A stretch of DNA of 64,000 nucleotides. Origin: Chromobotia macracanthus. Lineage: Eukaryota; Chordata; Actinopteri; Cypriniformes; Botiidae. Below, in pieces: positions 52,881-64,000 of the stretch. The position numbers were made by a program, and so were the translations under genes. The stretch lies in contig JAZGTH010000065.1 of the NCBI GenBank assembly GCA_036877525.1, positions 4,499,001-4,563,000 on the forward strand, in the 5' to 3' direction. Every line of letters starts with the position of its first letter. Positions within the stretch are counted from its first letter, which is position 1. Below the pieces are notes generated by a model that ran no database searches, was not told the origin of the DNA, and was given only the letters and a program-made list of their open reading frames with translations.

Positions 52881-55800
52881 TCAGCAACGAAGCCAGTCCT
52901 TTTTGATCTCCCCTACTTTGACGATTTTCAAAGTGCTGTCATCCATTTTGAGATAATGGGAGTCTTTGAAGAAGTAGCTGTAACCTGAAAACATGCCATA
53001 AGAGTAAACAAGATATTTAAATAAAAATTTAATATTTTTTAAAACACATTTAATATGCAGCTGGGTTATCTGATGTCTGTGAGTAAGTGATTTATTTATC
53101 TCTGTCGATAATCTTCCCTTATAAAAAAGCCACATGAATTCCACATTTTTCACATGTGCAAAAAAACATCACATGTTCCAAAACCACATTTCACGTCATT
53201 GCGTGGTTTATGCACATGTAAAATTTGTGTCTTTCCTGTAACGGTTGCAATGTGGGCTTTAATTCAGAACCTAGAGAAGCTGTCCTTGGTTGCTTAGCTC
53301 CAAACGGCTTAATTACTCACAGGAACACACACACACACAGAAACCTTTAAGCGACTACACAGGCTGGCTCTGTTAGATGTGTATTAGTGTGTCTACACTT
53401 GTATACATGCATGTGTGTATTAGTGATGGTGGAGGGCAAAAGCATTAGGTGGTTGTAAAAGCATGCATTGTGAGTACATTCCAGTAAATGTACTTAAATC
53501 AAACCATGGCATCTTACGTAAAACTTTTCTCTTATTTACATCTTTCATGTTACTGTTAGGTTGTTAGGTCATGTAAAGTAAGGTTGTTGGTCCCTTACCA
53601 TCACCACTAAGACTGAGGGCAGCATCCAGGTCATCAGGGAGAGAGCTCCAAGAATCAGCAATAAGTTTAGGGAAGTCTGGATCCATCTTTTTCTTGGCTT
53701 CATTGTATCTGAGAAGTTATGGATAAAAATAAGGTTTGAAATTTTATAATCAATACAAATCCACCTCCTCGTTTATCAAAATTTTCCCATGTAAATTCAG
53801 TAAATAAAATCACAGTTATATAATGAAGTAGTAACACTTCTACAGGTTCTGTATTCTTAATGCCATAACTACCATGAAATAACAATGAAGATTATTTATT
53901 CAGCATTTATTTTTCTTAGATACATTTACTATTTAATAAGACATAACTGTTACGTCACTTTTTTATTGTTTTTTAGACAATGGAAATGAAAATTGATTAA
54001 GATCACATTTGTTAAAAGATGTTTAGAATAAGATTTACCTCCAGAACTTGTCCCCAGAAAACAAGTACGTCTTCTTGCTCTTGTGGAAGGAGTAGGCAGC
54101 ATCAATTCTGTGTAAATCTGAAGGAAGACCCATGGTGGAAATCTTCTTGGGATAGTCTCTCTCTAGAGTGCCGGCGGAATACACCCACATCTCATCACCT
54201 AAAAGACATTACAAACAGTTTGATAACATGACTGTGTCTGGAGCACACACACACACAATGATAATTACCTCACCAGGGTAATTATTAGTGTTTGTCACCA
54301 GGTTTATGGGTATGTCCTGCTTTACCTGCAAAGAAGACTGTCTTCTCCTCCAGAGGGTTTTCATAAACTGCATCAATCTTCTCTGGAAGTTCACTCCACA
54401 TTGTAGCCACCAGCATGGGGCCTGTTGGCTTCTTCCTGATATCAGGAGTCCTGAAGAGGAATCTACAATGGGGGGAAGAGAAATACAGAGATCAATGCTG
54501 TTTTAATACATCTAAACACAAAAGTGACGCGCGTGTGTGTAGGTTTGGCTGAAGGTCCAATGCTTTCAGAAATGTCCTCACAATTATAGTTAAAGATATT
54601 AAAAACTGATTTGTGAGACATTTGAAATAGCTCTCAGTACTGGAAAGGCTTATAAATGGGCCAAACTATGATTTACTTTAAACATAATAATGCCATCAGG
54701 TTTATGTGGGTCAGGCTATGAGGCACAGTGTTTCAAATTATAAAAAACCACCATGTCTAAATGGAGGAGAAAGTGAGACAGGCATAAGCAAGTAGGATAG
54801 AGAAAGGAGAGAGAGAGGAAGGGAGAGAGAGCTGCCCTTAAGGTACAATAAGGTGATTCACTGAGCAGCTGTTTCTTGTTATGGTTAAGGAGTGAGGTAA
54901 GATCCAGTTGGCCATGTCCAAACCTGCCTGCTGCCCCAGCATTAACCACAGAAACAATACTCACCACCCCAGACATCTTTCCATTGACCTATTTTTCAAA
55001 GGCTAAAACATTTGAGACTCAGTGAAGACGAGAGATTTCCACACTATAGCTCAGTTGAGAGAAGTATTCGGTAAACTCTGTCATCAGCCATACCTCTGAG
55101 TCTGTGTGTTAAACTTCAGATCACAGAACCAGATTAGAGAGTTAAGACCGAAATGACATTGGTAATCAAAGAGTTTGCCCCACAGCTCCATTCCTTAAGC
55201 TTCTGAAGGTGTCTAAAACACGTTCAAACAGAACACTCTTGTTATTCTGAGACACTAGCTCAGCTCAGCTCTGACTTGCAGCTGTAAATTAAAGCTGCAA
55301 TCCGTAACTTTTGCCTCTCGATCACCATCTCTGTTTGAAACTAAAAAATTGCAGGTTACTTTACGTACTTTTCATGACGATTGTTAAAGTCAAAGTAAAC
55401 CAAACTGACATTTCCTGGGAAACTGCATCAGATATGACACAGACAAAGAATTCATTTTATAGAATGCCTCAAATGTAGCTTGCAATTATGAGCCAAAGAT
55501 AAGATAAAAACAGTGTTCTGATGCAGCTGAATAAACAAAACGTAAGTGAACCGTTTGGGAGTGCACTCTCAGCCATCTCTCTCTATCCCTCCATCTCACT
55601 GGAATGACATTAACAGCTGTAGCATTTATCCAGCTGGTTAAATATCTAAAATCTCAAGTCATATTGCCCACATAGTAAAGTGAGCTTCATTGGTGCAGGA
55701 TTTTCAAATTCACAGAGTTATGCTGTAATATGATCATTACTCTATGATAATGATATTTCCAGGGACCTATAGCCTGAGTCATATAGATTTTTAGATGTGT

Positions 55801-58800
55801 AGTAGTTTCAACTCTTAGAGGCAGGAATCACTAGGGATCCTACAATTAAATATTAATATTAAATATTAATATCAATAACTGGATTATTAGATTTGAATGT
55901 ATGTTCCAGTAATCAAACGGCAAATAATATTTAAATCCACATTACCTGAACACTTCCATGACATCAGAGGGTTAATCTAAGTAACCTAACTATTGTAGCA
56001 GAGACTATAGCCCAATGAACAATTTTAGGTTGTAGGAACATTTCCCTGTTTCCTTTAAGTAAAAAAAACATTAAAATGTTGTTTTAAATGTTCTAGCACG
56101 TTCAAAACGTTGCAAGCATTATTCATTCAGAACATTATTTAAACATTTTTAAAATCCTTTACCTTTTGAAAATGTTCCATTGACAATATAGAAATACTGT
56201 AGGGCAGATAATGAACCAATTCATTATCAGTTCAGACATTCTGGGTAAACAGCAATTTCTGTGGTTAAGGCTGGGCTCAGTTAGGTTTTTGATTCAGGTC
56301 TGGATAAGCACATGTTCTTTCATTTAGAACATGATACTAGTTAAGGGTTAGATTTAGGATACAACATTTTCTGAAACTACAATCAGCAACAGGAAAAGTG
56401 TTTACTTTACATAATAATGCAATGCATTCAGCAAAGCAGCCAGCGAGATCTCAGTTTTTCACTAAATCACAATAATAAAATTATAAAAGTTTTTGTCCTC
56501 AATAGACTAAAAAAGCCCACTGAAATAGTAATGTCTGTGGTGTAATATTTTGACTTTGAGATGTGGGATCAGATCTGTGGACTTTCCCTTCTTGCCACAA
56601 GACCACAGTAAAAACGCAGACTTTTTCATTTGCAATGTGGCTGAAGCTTCAACATAACTCAGATTCTTGTCCTGTTTAAATCATCATACTGTTATTCCAT
56701 TCACTTCAAAGCAATTATCTAGTCTATAATGATTTCAAAATGATACAGCTATGTTTTTTTAATGGTGGATAAACTGGGTCAAGTTTTCCCAAGATGCCCA
56801 TAGGGCCACTTCCTGCCCATGCAAGCAGAACGAAGCTGTTTTGAAACCACTAAAAACAGAAGAACTGAGCAGGGCCTGCCAGCAAATGCCTAAATAAAAA
56901 ATAACTTTGACTTCCTCTGAATGATATAATTCCTGCATAGACGTTTTAATGGGCAACCCAGTACTTGAATTTAGCTGTCATTTTTATATTAACATCTGGG
57001 AACTTACAGTGAAAATACATCACATTACATTCAGGACATTGTTTAGTATTGGTAAGTTTAGTGTTAATAGTATTGGTGATATTTGTGCTATAATTACCTG
57101 TCCTTAAAGAATAAAATATCTCCTCTGATCTGGGCTGCAGCGTCAAATATGATGTTCTCATTACATACGTCCATTGGAGTGACTGGTGGGATGTCAGTGG
57201 GCAGTGGTTTGTCTGTTGGTACACCTGCACAAGACAGAACAGAGAGTGAAAAATTCATGAATAAGTTAGACAAAGATTAAATTGACACATTGAATTCTTG
57301 AATATGTATCAATATTTCAGTTATGATTATTATATACATTACAACATCAAAATACCTAATTAATAGGATAAACGTTATGTCAGTAGTAAATGACAGTAAC
57401 TACATGATCATTTGAAGATTTTATCTGAGTTTAATTTCTCACACATACCGTAGAGCTCCTGAATGCCTGTAATGTCATCATCAGACAACGTCAAGGTTTT
57501 GGTGAAAGTGTACATAGGGGCCATGAGAGCATCGGGGTCGTCTGAGTGTTCCAAACCCAGGGCATGACCAAACTCATGGGCGGCCACCAGGAACAGACTG
57601 TAGCCTGAGACACAGGAAGGGAGGCTGATGTAATATTTTGGCTAACCCAGCTAGCAATTTTAGGTTTAAAGAATGTTTCCACTAGGTAACAAAATTGTTA
57701 AAAATGTTATTTTGAAAGTTATTGGAATGTTCAAAACGTCCAGTTTGTAGCCATTGTATTGATGTTATTGCTTGGTTATATGAACGTTATTAAAACATTT
57801 TTTTAAAATGTTCCACTAAACAACTTAAGAATAACATGTTGATATGATATATAACGTTAAAATGCGTTCTACTAACATTACTGCAAGAATGTTTGCCAAC
57901 ATTTTGAGAACATTCCCTGTTAGCTGAGAAGTCACATTAAAAGCTTTGCATCATAACATATTTAAGGAGTCAGGATGTCATTGGATGTCACAGGATGTCA
58001 AAACATAAGGCTTATGGTCTCATTCCCTGTGATTCAGAGGACATATGCTGCTCATCTGCAAGATCCCTGTCTGAACTGTGCCACTGCAAGAGCCCAATTG
58101 AATGACAAAATTATACAAAAAATAAAACAAAAAAAATCTGTATGCCACCTTGGTCAGGACAGAAGCCCCATTTGCGGTCATCATCAAAGCTTTTGGTGAC
58201 GGCGCACCACATCTTGCCATCGCTGCGCCCAGAGGTGGTGCAGGAATCGTAGGTGTTACCAAGAAATTTAAAGGGGAAGACACACGGAGCGCCCTCAGAA
58301 TTACCTCCAACTGTTGACATAGCTGTTATAAGCACACAAAAATGTTAAAATCTGGTTATGACTTATAGAAAGTTTTGATTATAAGATTATGCTGAATAAT
58401 TAAACAAAACACATTACATAAATAAAAACATAAATAAATGTTTACATTTTTTACGTCTCAAAACATAAATAAATGATGAAATAAGAACATGGTTGTCTTA
58501 CTGTAAACACAAAACTGTCCACCACTTTAAATGTTTGAGGCTTTGTTTGACTTTAACATATGTAAAGAAATGTATGTAAAGTAGCCTGACATTGTATTTT
58601 TTAACAGTGATGGCAGTAAAGAGGCAAACATTACAGACTACAGCTTTAAAGTAATCTTCAGAACAACTTAAGGAAGATCCTGCAGACTTGCCTGTCTCAG
58701 GGCAAAATCCATAGCTCTTATCCTCGTCATAGTTTTCTGTGGTGGCACACCAGCGGTACCCATCATCTCTGCCTGAAGTGGTGCAACCATCATATTTCTC

Positions 58801-61800
58801 TCCTTGGAACGTGAAGGGGAACTTACAAGGGGCTCCATTTGCATTTCCACCCAATGTGAACAGCACTACAACACAGGAAAGAACATAACACTTTATATAA
58901 GCTAATGATCATGACATTTTGTTCATGACATTCCCAAATTAAATCTGATCTTAAAACTCACTGAACTTTTAAAGACTTCTTAAAGCCCACTGGATTATAC
59001 TACAGTGTTATTAGAAAGCTGAACTGGTAGAGTATTGCATTAGCAGCGCAAAGGTTTGTGGGTTCGATTACCCGGCAACACATGTACTAATCAAGTGTAT
59101 ACCCTAAACGCACCATAAGTCACTCTGTATAAACGCATCTGTCAAATGCATAATTGTAAATACACAGTACAACAAAGCATACTCACGCTCATGAGGGCAG
59201 AAGCCATAATTTCCATCTTCATCAAAGTTGTATGTCGTAGAGCACCACAAGAATCCATCATCTCGACCCTGAGAGGTGCAGCTGTTGTACTCCTTCCCCA
59301 TGAACAAGAACGGAAACTTACAGAATTCCCCTTCAGCATTACCATACTTAACCTTCACCACTGAATCAAGAGGGAAAGATAGACCCCTTTGTAAAGACAT
59401 TCATTGACATTTAATAAACAGAAATTTCTATGTCTAAAGATCTGACAAGCTCAAGTTCATATCTGAGACTCCCATCTGATAGTTACTAAATGGTTTCTAA
59501 GACAGGAGTTCAAGTTTCTTTACTATGACCTACCTTTAGTATCATGCTATTGTAAAAGCTGCTAGAGACAAGACGGTTGAAATTCCAACTTATACATATA
59601 ACTGATACCTTGTCCCTCTCCTAATGTCCACAGCTCATCATCATCAAAGTGAGAGTCTCCTCCAATTCCAGGTCCAGGAGCAAAGGCGTGAGCAAGCAGA
59701 CCATCCTTTCCATCAAATGGGTAACCATCGCCATGTTCTACAGACAGAATAACACATTTAACTCTTGAGTGGCTGAGAGTACAATGTACAATTGTCACTG
59801 CCATCTGTACACGTGATAAATAAACTTGAAATTGAACTGATAGAACAGATCAGAAAGACATAGATCAATGGTTTTCTGGACTACCATTTCGGCCAAAGTT
59901 AATCATGATGTCAGCTTCTCCTTCTGTGATCCTGGTGAAGTTTAGAGGTGTGACATCACTCCAGACTTTAAATGCACGATAGAAAGCGTCATCAATTGTT
60001 TCTTCATCCAAATCTGGGGTGTGACCTAAGATTCTGTGGAAGCAAGAAACTATCAATCATCCAATCATCTATTGACTTTTTGAACTGAATTGTTGGATTT
60101 GTAGAGTAAGATGCAACATGGACCCAACCTGGACCAACATGGACCAGATCTATTTAAAGGTCTAGCTATGCGAAACCGCCAACAAAGAAACTGAAAGTGA
60201 AAAGCTATTGGAGCCACATATAAGCTTGTATTATATAAGCCACATAATAATTGTATCACATATTTGTATTGGGCATCAGCCGCTCTTTAAATCAACACTG
60301 GTCATTGAAAAACTTATTGGTTTCTCATTTATTATTATTATAATTGTCACTATTTTTGTTTATATTAAGCCTAGCTTCTCAGTACATTTCTCAAAGATGG
60401 TGACTAAGGCTCAAGCTAATCTGTTTTCGGCATACCAAGTATGAATTGAAAACTGTTTTTAATATGTGTATTAGAGGAGATATTTAGTAGAAGTGTTCTA
60501 CACACATAGTGTGTTAACTGATTACCAAGATAAATGTTTAAAATTACATATATTGATTGATTGATTGCTTGTAATATTTCTAGATGAACAAAGCCGACGC
60601 TGGCAATAAAGCAGAGACTGAGCCATTTTTTCCATAAACCTGCATACTGTGCCTAAAAACTGTTTTAAAAAACATACTTGTGGTCATGACTCATTTATGG
60701 GAAACCAGGGCATGTGGACCAGTAAATCTTCCCAAGCTTACAATTCTGTCCTCACTTTTCTTACAATGGGCTGTTAGTGAACAAAGCATATAACATTCTA
60801 CCATGTGCTATCAAACAGACCTTTTTTAAATTATCACTTTGTCAATAGCCAAAAGTTCTTTGCAGTAGCTCTTAATGTAGTCAGAATAGTAACTTCATAA
60901 CCTCAATTTTTTTACATTTGTTGTTCCTATAGTTTCATCTGCATATTTCTTGTGCAACACAGTGCAAAGGTCCTGTTGGGAACATTTTGGGAAAAAAATG
61001 TTGTTTTTGCTCTCTTTGTTCCTGACTGGCTTGCTGAGTCATGTGGAAATGGTCTCTGCATTTCTTTTTTGCTTGTTTTTTTCACCATTCTTCTATTCCC
61101 AAGCTCATAAGATACATTTTTGTAACATGAAATTTTAAGGATTTCTGCATTTATGGATTTCATAAGGGCTTGCATCCAAAGCAACGTACACAACATTTAA
61201 CAATACATTTCATATTTGGATTCCCTGATAATCAAACTCATGACCTCTGTGTTGCCTGGACACTAAGTTCTACCAGCTAAGCTACACAAATCCTATTTCT
61301 TATATGTTAACTGTGGTAGACTAGGAGTAGCTGACACACAGTGGGAAGCCATACAGTAGCTGGGCACTGTCTGGAGTACACACACACCTGTAGGTGACGT
61401 TTCTCTGGCCCCACTTAGGTCTCCTCTGAAAGAAATTGTAATTGGCCACATCAGGAACTCCACATCTTGGCTTCTTCATGATTTCCACTGTCTGCTGATC
61501 AATCTCCCCAGTTTCCGGAATAGCAAAAAACTTCTGCATCTTCTTCAGTGTGTCCTTTAACACCATCAGATTACACCTGTCTTTTGGGCAGCCATAAAAC
61601 TTATTTAAGTAGTGCTGTGGAGGAAAAAGAGTGCAAAAGAAAACGAAAAGCATGAATAAAAATAAAAACATCCTAACTGGAAATGCTCACTGTATTCCAC
61701 ATTCTCCACAACCTATCAAACATTATATTGCGTTCTCATGGTTTAGAAATTCAGTGTAACAGTGCATACAGTAATTTATCACTAGGGAAAATGACATACT

Positions 61801-62192
61801 TCACAAATACTTTGAATCATGCAATTGTTAATCAATTTCACAGGGAAGCAAAAAATGATAACTAAAACATTCCATATTTCATATAAGGGTAAAATCAAGG
61901 TATGTAAAACGTATGTATATGTAATTTATCTTTTGTTAAGAATTATTTCAATAATAAACTTCAAACTCATGGTAACAAATAACAAAGATTCTGACGTTAA
62001 GATGGCTATAATACTTCCAGTTAAAAAAAGCACACTCACCAGAGCCACCTCTTTGTCTGTGCGAGAAGTTTCATCTCCTGGAAACCTTATGATGGGAGAG
62101 GGCGCAGCAAAGGTTTGCAGGGAAGCAAGAAACTGCACAAGGAAAACTTTCAGGACAAAATGCCTACAGCTGAAAAACTTATAGCACACCAT
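52881..62192 (-). CDS. mmp2: Matrix metalloproteinase-2 (72-kDa gelatinase A)
   Basis: Secreted zinc endopeptidase that degrades gelatin and type IV collagen. Exons are 62192-62040, 61614-61388, 60033-59885, 59737-59609, 59360-59187, 58865-58692, 58322-58149, 57604-57449, 57224-57098, 54462-54326, 54198-54039, 53708-53599 and 52984-52881. They sum to 1974 nt, or 657 aa (human 660). A signal peptide of about 29 residues precedes PSPIIRFPGD. The cysteine switch PRCGVPD has Cys102. Three fibronectin type II repeats, each on a 174-nt phase-1 exon, interrupt the catalytic domain. The zinc site HEFGHALGLEH starts at His403, with Glu404 as catalytic base, and the Met-turn is ALMAPMY. A hemopexin domain runs from Cys466 to the final Cys657 (KKDWLRC). 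The intron between FN2 repeats 2 and 3 begins GC, not GT. No catalytic residue is missing, so an active enzyme is expected. Confidence 0.98.
55290..55432. mobile_element. MITE family B fragment in mmp2 intron 9
   Basis: Begins AAAGCTGCAATCCGTAACTT, the cleanest version of the family end in the window. It continues through AACCAAACTGACATTTCC before similarity stops. Confidence 0.65.
56015..56200. mobile_element. MITE family A, half copy in mmp2 intron 9
   Basis: Starts AACAATTTTAGGTTGTAGGA and matches the first half of the family. The second half is missing. It lies in the 2.6-kb intron between mmp2 coding exons 9 and 10. Confidence 0.6.
57645..57930. mobile_element. MITE family A, near-full copy in mmp2 intron 7
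   Basis: Begins ACCCAGCTAGCAATTTTAGG and ends CATTCCCTGTTAGCTGAG. It begins about 40 bases from the zinc-site exon of mmp2 (57604). Confidence 0.75.
58539..58649. mobile_element. MITE family B fragment (inverted) in mmp2 intron 6
   Basis: Ends with the inverted terminus ACAGACTACAGCTTTA. It lies just downstream of the FN2 repeat 2 exon that uses the GC donor. Confidence 0.55.
58666..58692 (-). other. mmp2: Non-canonical GC-AG intron donor in mmp2
   Basis: FN2 exon 2 ends ...ACA G and is followed by GCAAGT (exon boundary at 58692). The next exon begins CT ATG TCA at 58322 after an AG. Using the nearby GT instead would shift the frame into a stop, so the GC donor is needed. CAG|GCAAGT is the typical GC-donor context. 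Confidence 0.8.
59012..59162 (+). mobile_element. tRNA-derived SINE in mmp2 intron 5
   Basis: The head retains GGTAGAGTATTGCATTAGCA and a good B box (GGGTTCGATTACC). The tail is diverged (AAGTCACTCTGTATAAACG). It ends about 25 bases from the FN2 repeat 1 exon boundary at 59187. Confidence 0.75.
61146..61291 (-). mobile_element. tRNA-derived SINE, minus orientation, in mmp2 intron 2
   Basis: The reverse complement shows TGTGTAGCTTAGCTGGTAGA and a diverged B box. The tail retains GTTGCTTTGGATGCAAG. It is about 100 bases from coding exon 2 of mmp2. Confidence 0.7.
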
Positions 62193-62520
62193 TTCGGTCC
62201 GGTTGAAGAACGCCTATAATGAAAACTAGGTGGTAACAGGCCGACCCTATGCGACGTGTGCTGCAAGCTTCAAGTTTTTCCGACTGCACTGCAAAACGTC
62301 TTTCTTTTTCTCAGCGACACATCCTGCTTCCGTGGTTTGTGGAGTATGTTCTGCTTGCACACGCACTTTTCTGATGCTGAGCGCCGGGACTGCGCAGCCT
62401 CCGGATCCGAGAATTTAGGAAAGCGGTGAAATAGGAGACGCGTCAGCGGGAGCGCGCGCGGAGAGAAGTGCGCGCGCGCGCGCAGTGTCATCACAGAGGC
62501 TGCGCGTTTGATGGGAGTTT
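62193..62520 (-). promoter_or_regulatory. mmp2: mmp2 5' leader and GC-rich promoter
   Basis: Directly upstream of the mmp2 start codon the base composition shifts to CpG-rich. Two alternating CG tracts lie about 260-290 bases upstream of the ATG (62452-62460 and 62469-62484). This is the likely promoter and CpG island. No TATA box was recognised. Confidence 0.5.
62452..62484. repeat. Alternating CG dinucleotide tracts in the mmp2 promoter
   Basis: Two runs of alternating purine-pyrimidine GC sequence are separated by GAGAGAAG. Alternating CG tracts can adopt Z-DNA under supercoiling. Such runs are rare in an AT-rich fish genome. Confidence 0.85.
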
Positions 62521-63320
62521 ACGTTTGGCGAAGTAAGATTGTTCTTACAATAATAATTCAGTTTTGGTGAATTGCTCCTAAAGTAAAGCACAATACGCAT
62601 ACAACATACAGTGTGCAGTGCTGCAGAGTAAACTTCGTTTGACTTGCGGTGCTTTACAAAGCTGTTTACCAAACAACATAACAAAATGCGTTAGCTAAAA
62701 ACATTCTCAGGTACATATACTTAAAGATGCTGGTTGTAATGTCTTCCCTAGAAAGAAGAGTTTCTTGTGTCTGATTTCAATTTTCTGATGTCGATATGCC
62801 CAGTTTCAATATTAGTAAGTATCAGAATCGCCTACTTCCACAATTAGCATTTGCCCTATTAGCTTAAAATAATAATTTCTGTTATCAGCTTTGTTCTTAC
62901 ACCAGCTTTTACTTTGCATTAGCATTTTTGGTGAAGAAGTGTGGGGTTAATGGGACAGCTGAATATGTACGTGCTGTTTGAATTGACGAAATTCACATGC
63001 TGGATGGACTCATTTTAGGTGTTGAGTAATATCCGGAGCTGAGAAAGGTGAAATATTTTAGGTCGAGTTTTGATGTTTACCTTCTGAACTGGTGAATGCA
63101 GAAGTCATTTTAGACGTTTCTCATTGCTTATAACGTGATCACTACCACTGCCCAAACGTTTACACTAAATATCCCCCATTCATTTACAGTTTTAATGTGT
63201 TGCATCTGCATGTACAGCCTCACAATGCAAACTTGCTACACAGTTCATTTAGATGTAATGCCGGTAACACGGGTCGTTTTAGGTCAGAGAAAGGTCCGAT
63301 GGGCCAGGGAAAGTAAAGCC

Positions 63321-63335
63321 TTCCCTCTGGTGGCG
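63321..63335 (-). promoter_or_regulatory. CTCF-like motif upstream of mmp2
   Basis: The minus strand reads CGCCACCAGAGGGAA, close to the vertebrate CTCF core. Matched by eye only. Confidence 0.3.
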
Positions 63336-63663
63336 TAGTAGTGAACATACATTTTAAAGTTTCACAACATTGCCCTGAAAGTGGCCTGGATTTAAGTTCA
63401 TGTTAAAACATCTCTGTATTCTTGTATTATCATTTTATCAGTATTACCAAATGACTGTCCAGAGAGAAAACCTATGAGAATATGATTAAATCTATTCACT
63501 CCATGTGTTGTCTTTGACGTGGCTTTTGATAACTGGACATTGAATGAGCAAAGGTATGTCTTACAGTAATATTGTGAATATGTCGAGATACTGTATGCTG
63601 TAAATGCAATGCATAAGAATTATTAGGGCTGCGTCCTTGAAATGAATCAAAATCACGGTAAGT

Positions 63664-63677
63664 GTGCCCTCTGGTGG
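63664..63677 (-). promoter_or_regulatory. CTCF-like motif upstream of mmp2
   Basis: The minus strand reads CCACCAGAGGGCAC, a strong match to the CTCF core. Same orientation as the motif at 63321. Confidence 0.35.
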
Positions 63678-64000
63678 TAGACATAAGCCTGTACATGCTT
63701 TGATGTGTTCTCAGTGGGGTTTGTTGAGCTTCAGCAGGCCTGCAGTTTGCCTCTGGATTTCCACTAACTCCTCTTGACATCTTTCTATTCCTCTTGGGGT
63801 GGATTAAGGTCGACAGTATAATGATGTGGGCTCTTTATAGGAGAAAGCTGGAGGATTTAGCATTGAAATCGAACAGGCTGAAGTATTTCTCTTGAATATC
63901 TCACCTCTCAATTCTCAAGTGTTTTTCTTATTGTTGGCAGATGAAAAAAGTATAATGTTTATTTGGTGGTGAGACCAGACTCGACATTTTTCACTGAAAC

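Larger units (their letters stand above)
62521..64000. other. Region upstream of mmp2
   Basis: About 1.5 kb with no supported gene. Two CTCF-like motifs are the only features noted. Open frames here have no recognisable domain. Confidence 0.5.

Noticed and set aside
58674..58688. GT donor a few bases downstream of the mmp2 FN2 repeat 2 exon end
   Set aside because: Using it would shift the frame and produce a stop soon after the next exon begins. The GC donor is the only one compatible with the family sequence.
62415..62684. 89-codon minus-strand ORF upstream of mmp2
   Set aside because: It is driven by the GC-rich promoter tract (Ala-Arg-Ala runs); no domain, and it is out of context for mmp2.
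63496..63780. 94-codon minus-strand ORF near the right edge
   Set aside because: No domain, no splice context and no composition shift. It also contains the CTCF-like motif at 63664.

Overview
This is a piece of a ray-finned fish nuclear genome, most likely from a cypriniform (carp/zebrafish-like) teleost. It is AT-rich, every gene is split by GT-AG introns, and it carries tRNA-derived SINEs with the usual teleost tail, palindromic DNA-transposon remnants and abundant microsatellites. I saw no sign of bacterial, viral or plasmid DNA. Species assignment is inference only.

Four protein-coding genes lie head to tail, all on the minus strand, so the right end of the window is transcriptionally upstream. 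From right to left they are mmp2 (complete, 13 coding exons, 52881-62192, 657 aa), lpcat2 (complete, 14 coding exons, 43733-51188, 527 aa), slc6a2 (noradrenaline transporter, complete, 14 coding exons, 23884-37184, 623 aa) and the 5' part of slc12a4 (KCC1 potassium-chloride cotransporter, coding exons 1-7, 558-10298; the rest runs off the left edge). I built the exon models by hand from splice signals, reading-frame phase and remembered family sequences. Exon lengths sum to uninterrupted frames in all four genes.

The mmp2-lpcat2-slc6a2 block matches the gene order I recall for human 16q12.2. slc12a4 beside slc6a2 does not match human, where SLC12A4 lies further down 16q. The four products do not form a pathway: a secreted gelatinase, an ER/lipid-droplet acyltransferase, a plasma-membrane monoamine transporter and a plasma-membrane ion cotransporter. 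Their proximity looks like inherited synteny.

Non-coding layout: 1-10 kb holds slc12a4 exons and a 6.5-kb first intron. 10.3-21.3 kb is gene-poor with repeats. 21.3-23.9 kb is probably the slc6a2 3' UTR. 38-43.3 kb is gene-poor. The short mmp2-lpcat2 gap (about 51.3-52.0 kb) and the mmp2 upstream region (62.2-64 kb) hold the probable promoters. Three repeat families recur: a ~320-bp inverted-repeat MITE (9 copies or fragments), a second ~285-350-bp MITE with different ends (6 copies or fragments), and a tRNA-SINE (5 near-full copies plus tail fragments).

I found no evidence for an exotic new system. The best leads are the two MITE families, a GC-AG intron between fibronectin repeats of mmp2, a short uORF plus a GAT/CAT repeat in the slc6a2 leader, an intact third EF-hand in Lpcat2, CTCF-like motifs in convergent orientation around mmp2, and an orphan exon-like ORF at 18.1 kb.
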